From positions 1 to 64,000 of the forward strand of contig CAZHLJ010000005.1 in NCBI GenBank assembly GCA_964533215.1: a stretch of DNA of 64,000 nucleotides. The letters are read 5' to 3'. This stretch comes from Bact-08 sp964533215. Its GTDB lineage: Bacteria; Bacteroidota; Bacteroidia; Bacteroidales; UBA932. Position numbers and translations under genes: made by a program. The notes beneath the pieces are model-generated. The model was not told where the DNA came from. It ran no database searches and saw only the letters and a list, made by a program, of their open reading frames with translations. This document shows positions 61,638 through 64,000 of this stretch, piece by piece (positions within the stretch are counted from its first letter, which is position 1; each line of letters begins with the position of its first letter).

Positions 61638-62819
61638 TTAAAAATCTTCGTATAATAAATATTTTTTGCGCATAGCTTTGTATTCCGTTAGCTCCTCTTT
61701 CCAACTATCTCGGATTTGTTCTTCCGACCATCCTTTTATAATTTGCTCACGAAGTTTATCTGTGCCGGCTAGCTTGTCAAAAAAGTCTGGTCTGGCAAAG
61801 AATTTATCGGGCATTTTATTATAGAAATCTAGAATGTACTTTAGAGTGAATTGGATACTGTCTGCTTTAAGCCCACGTAGGTCTATGCCGTAGCACATGT
61901 TTCCTTGTTGTTCTATATGTGCTGCCATGCCTACTCGAGAGCCCGGAGTAAATGTGAAACTACCAAACGTAGAGTCGGGATAGCCAATTACCTGAAATGG
62001 GAAATCAGTACCGCGACCTATACTAATATCTGTTCCTTCAAAAAGACACAGCAAAGGAAATAGCCTTACTGATTGATAATTTGGAAGACTTGGTGAAGGG
62101 GTGACAGGTAGTTCATATCTTGTTTTATGAGTATAGTTTTCTAACTTGATAACTGTAAGATTACAAGTGTCTCCGTTATCCAGCCATCCTTCTCCGTTAA
62201 TCATTTGTGCCAACTCTCCAATGGTGAGTCCATGTATCATGGCAACCTTGTGGTAGCTAATATCTGACTTAAATTTGTCATCTTTACGGACAGGCCCGTC
62301 TACCTGTTCGCCGTTTGGATTAGGTCTGTCCAGAATCATTACTGGTCTGTTATTATCTGCGCATAATTGCATTACATTATGCATGCCCACAACATAAGTG
62401 TAGAAACGAGCGCCTACATCTTGGATATCAAAAATCATAATATCAACCGAGCTTACAAGCGAATCTGCTTGATGATTTTCTCCATACAATGAGTATAACG
62501 GTAATCCGGTTTGTTGATCGACGTCATTGTGTACATCTTCTCCTCTCTCTATTGTTCCTCGAAAACCATGTTCTGGGATAAAAGCAAACTTCAGGTCGAC
62601 TCCGTTTTCCAAAAGTACATCAACCAGGTGCTTGTCTCCAACAATGGAGGTCTGATTTGCCATAATACCAACCTTTTTACCTTTTAAAATAGGTAGATAA
62701 ACATCTAGGCGTTCAGCTCCAGTTATTACCCTTTCCTGAGATGAGACAGAGTGAGCTCCTTTACAACCCAAGGAAAATACACTAGTAATTACGGCAAGAA
62801 TAATAATTAAATTTTGCAT
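61638..62819 (-). CDS. NamZ-type exo-beta-N-acetylmuramidase (DUF1343, GH171)
   Basis: The 393-residue protein has a signal with a lipobox-like SLGCKG (C near 19). The mature part carries DUF1343 landmarks: KKVGIMANQTSIVGDKHLVD, FIPEHGFRGTIERGEDV, PLYSLYG, DIMIFDIQDVGARFYTYV, DRPNPNG and EGTDISIGRGTDFPF. Members of this family remove N-acetylmuramic acid from peptidoglycan fragments (NamZ). It probably works at the outer membrane or in the periplasm. It stands alone on the minus strand. Confidence 0.92.
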   Translation of the reverse strand: MQNLIIILAVITSVFSLGCKGAHSVSSQERVITGAERLDVYLPILKGKKVGIMANQTSIVGDKHLVDVLLENGVDLKFAFIPEHGFRGTIERGEDVHNDVDQQTGLPLYSLYGENHQADSLVSSVDIMIFDIQDVGARFYTYVVGMHNVMQLCADNNRPVMILDRPNPNGEQVDGPVRKDDKFKSDISYHKVAMIHGLTIGELAQMINGEGWLDNGDTCNLTVIKLENYTHKTRYELPVTPSPSLPNYQSVRLFPLLCLFEGTDISIGRGTDFPFQVIGYPDSTFGSFTFTPGSRVGMAAHIEQQGNMCYGIDLRGLKADSIQFTLKYILDFYNKMPDKFFARPDFFDKLAGTDKLREQIIKGWSEEQIRDSWKEELTEYKAMRKKYLLYEDF

Positions 62820-62959
62820 AGTTGCAATTGTTTAAATGGATTTATTATAGTACTCCCCGCTTTTCAACCTCTGGGTAAATTTAATAAAAAAGATTAATTA
62901 GATTTTATTTGACACAACTACTATTCAATTTGACTCTCTGTTGTGCAAAAGACATAAAA

Positions 62960-62998
62960 GAAAAACGCTGATAATCTGCTTTTAAGACTATTAGCGTT
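62960..62998 (-). terminator. Terminator after tRNA-Asp
   Basis: On the minus strand AACGCTAATA pairs with TATCAGCGTT over 10 bp with one mismatch or wobble, followed by TTTTTCTTTT. It lies 9 bases after the tRNA gene and also could act on the other strand. Confidence 0.75.
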
Positions 62999-63006
62999 TT
63001 GTTTTG

Positions 63007-63080
63007 CGGTCTGGACGGGACTCGAACCCGCGACCCCATGCGTGACAGGCATGTATTCTAACCAACTGAACTACCAAACC
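63007..63080 (-). tRNA. tRNA-Asp (anticodon GTC)
   Basis: Read on the minus strand, GGTTTGG at the 5' end pairs with CCAGACC at the 3' end, followed by the discriminator G. The anticodon GTC lies at 63046-63044 in the loop CTGTCAC, and the T arm reads GCGGGTTCGAGTCCCG. The length is 74 bases. The 3' CCA is not encoded. The promoter is at 63100-63130. Confidence 0.95.
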
Positions 63081-63099
63081 TTTTTCCCTTTTGGGACTG

Positions 63100-63130
63100 C
63101 AAAGATAGGGATGATTTTAATATTATCAAA
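63100..63130 (-). promoter_or_regulatory. Promoter of tRNA-Asp
   Basis: On the minus strand TTTG (63130-63127), a 19-base spacer and TATCTTTG (63107-63100) make an exact Bacteroidota promoter just before the tRNA. Confidence 0.8.
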
Positions 63131-63143
63131 TTTTTTGTAGTGT

Positions 63144-63689
63144 TTACTGCACTTTTTTTGAAAAAAAAGAGAAGTGAACGTTTCCATATTTCCTTTCTTT
63201 CAGAAAATATGGATTAGATTCAAAGCTGAAAGCAGCAGGATGTTCAAAAACGAGCATCCCATCTTCCTTAAAGATAGGGTATGAGAGTATTTTTTCAGGA
63301 ATGCTCCCAAAACCTGAAATATCATATGGCGGATCTGCAAATACGATATCATATTTTAGCGTACATATGCCAAGAAAATCGAAAACGTTATGGTGTACAA
63401 CCTGAATTGTTTTTGCCAATCCGAACTTTGCCGCCGTGCTTTTTATGAATGATGCGTGCATCGGGTTCATCTCTACAGCCGTAACAAAGTTGCATCCTCT
63501 CGAAGCAAACTCGAATGAGATACTGCCAGTGCCGGAAAAAAGGTCAAGTAATGAAATTTCAGTGAAATCGAATTGATTTGCAAGAATATTGAATAGTCCC
63601 TCTTTAGCAAAATCAGTAGTCGGCCTTGCCTTGTAGTTAATAGGAGGAGATATAAGTTTTCCTCTAAGATTGCCACCGATTATTCTCAT
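63144..63689 (-). CDS. rsmD: 16S rRNA m2G966 methyltransferase RsmD
   Basis: The 181-residue protein begins MRIIGGNLRGKLISPPINYK and contains RPTTDFAKEGLFNIL, the SAM motif LLDLFSGTGSISFEFASRGC (about 48-67), and the catalytic FADPPYD (about 117-123). This is the RsmD family, which methylates G966 of 16S rRNA. Its start lies 2 bases after the stop of the DUF3822 gene. Confidence 0.95.
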   Translation of the reverse strand: MRIIGGNLRGKLISPPINYKARPTTDFAKEGLFNILANQFDFTEISLLDLFSGTGSISFEFASRGCNFVTAVEMNPMHASFIKSTAAKFGLAKTIQVVHHNVFDFLGICTLKYDIVFADPPYDISGFGSIPEKILSYPIFKEDGMLVFEHPAAFSFESNPYFLKERKYGNVHFSFFSKKVQ

Positions 63690-63691
63690 AT

Positions 63692-64000
63692 TCAGAGATT
63701 GAATGTTAATGAGGAATACTTAAGCTCATGATCAGGGGAGCCCAAAGGAATTTCTGGATTCCTGAAATACTTCACTCTTGAAAAGTATTTTGATATATCC
63801 ATAATCTCAAAATCCTTAAGATTTCCGCTGACAAAAACCGTTGTCTGTTCAGGGTTGAACTGAACCTGCTTCAGTACAAGAAACAGAAAATATAGCGCAG
63901 TATTGAATTGCATTGCAGAGAATGAGTTGCAGAATACAAGCCTTGGACCTTCGGCTGCGACAATGTGTACCATCCCCTTTTGATAGTGGAAGCATATCTT
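63692..64000 (-). CDS. DUF3822-family protein (C-terminal part, cut by window edge)
   Basis: The open frame runs through the right edge of the window without a start, so 102 residues of the C-terminus are visible. LVFCNSFSAMQFNTALYFLF and NPEQTTVFVSGNL are typical of DUF3822, a Bacteroidota family encoded before rsmD and thought to have an actin-like ATPase fold. The missing N-terminal part lies beyond the window. The Met at 63973 is internal. Confidence 0.8.
   Translation of the reverse strand, partial: KICFHYQKGMVHIVAAEGPRLVFCNSFSAMQFNTALYFLFLVLKQVQFNPEQTTVFVSGNLKDFEIMDISKYFSRVKYFRNPEIPLGSPDHELKYSSLTFNL

Overview
The window is a chromosomal segment from a member of the Bacteroidota, most likely order Bacteroidales. 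Evidence: two complete sets of ECF sigma factor, FecR-type anti-sigma factor, SusC-type porin and SusD-type lipoprotein; Bacteroidota promoters (TTTG, about 19 bases, then TAnnTTTG); DUF4290-murA, DUF3822-rsmD and UpxY families; and a MurA with Asp in place of the usual catalytic Cys. I cannot name the genus. Genes are dense: no gap exceeds 300 bases. I saw no insertion sequence, prophage or CRISPR array.

Layout. 1-4460: a secreted phosphoesterase with PQQ-like repeats, ubiX, a degenerate AAA-type ATPase, and ribosomal genes rplU-rpmA. 4511-16312: first sigma/FecR/SusC/SusD locus, continued by two surface lipoproteins (DUF4843 and PKD-like) and two TlpA-like thioredoxin proteins. 16470-32040: mostly housekeeping and envelope genes (sugar-nucleotide 2-epimerase, UpxY/NusG-like factor, DUF4290-murA-ftsK-lolA, a Nudix hydrolase, pyrE, a GH20 hexosaminidase, an rRNA methyltransferase, a UvrD-type helicase), ending in an unusual structured intergenic region with a sigma-54-like promoter. 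32103-40194: a large flavin/iron-sulfur fusion enzyme, a DUF4493-type lipoprotein, a WbpD-like acetyltransferase and a YdiJ-like FAD/Fe-S dehydrogenase. 40207-42549 (minus): an autoregulated-looking winged-helix/membrane-protein pair, then a DUF6132-thioredoxin-ferredoxin-Cys-rich protein operon behind a promoter flanked by palindromes. 42712-46707 (minus): a four-gene ABC transporter operon with a STAS-domain protein inside it. 46865-57410: second sigma/FecR/SusC/SusD locus, ending in a TlpA-like protein and an alpha/beta hydrolase, with a likely antisense RNA in the susC leader. 57548-64000: an AraC-type regulator, an OmpA-domain protein with two unknown secreted proteins, a NamZ-type muramidase, tRNA-Asp, rsmD, and the C-terminal part of a DUF3822 gene.

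How the genes work together. Each SusC has an N-terminal STN domain, so both loci look like trans-envelope signalling systems: substrate binding by SusC/SusD is passed through FecR to the ECF sigma factor, which turns the locus on. Neither locus encodes a glycoside hydrolase; both encode TlpA-type redox proteins, and the second also a serine hydrolase, so a peptide-like or thiol-containing nutrient is more plausible than a polysaccharide. This is inference. MurA, FtsK, LolA, NamZ and GH20 serve envelope growth or turnover of amino-sugar polymers. The WbpI-like epimerase and WbpD-like acetyltransferase, about 20 kb apart, may belong to one pathway to an acetylated diamino-uronic acid. All names rest on motif recognition by eye, without database searches.
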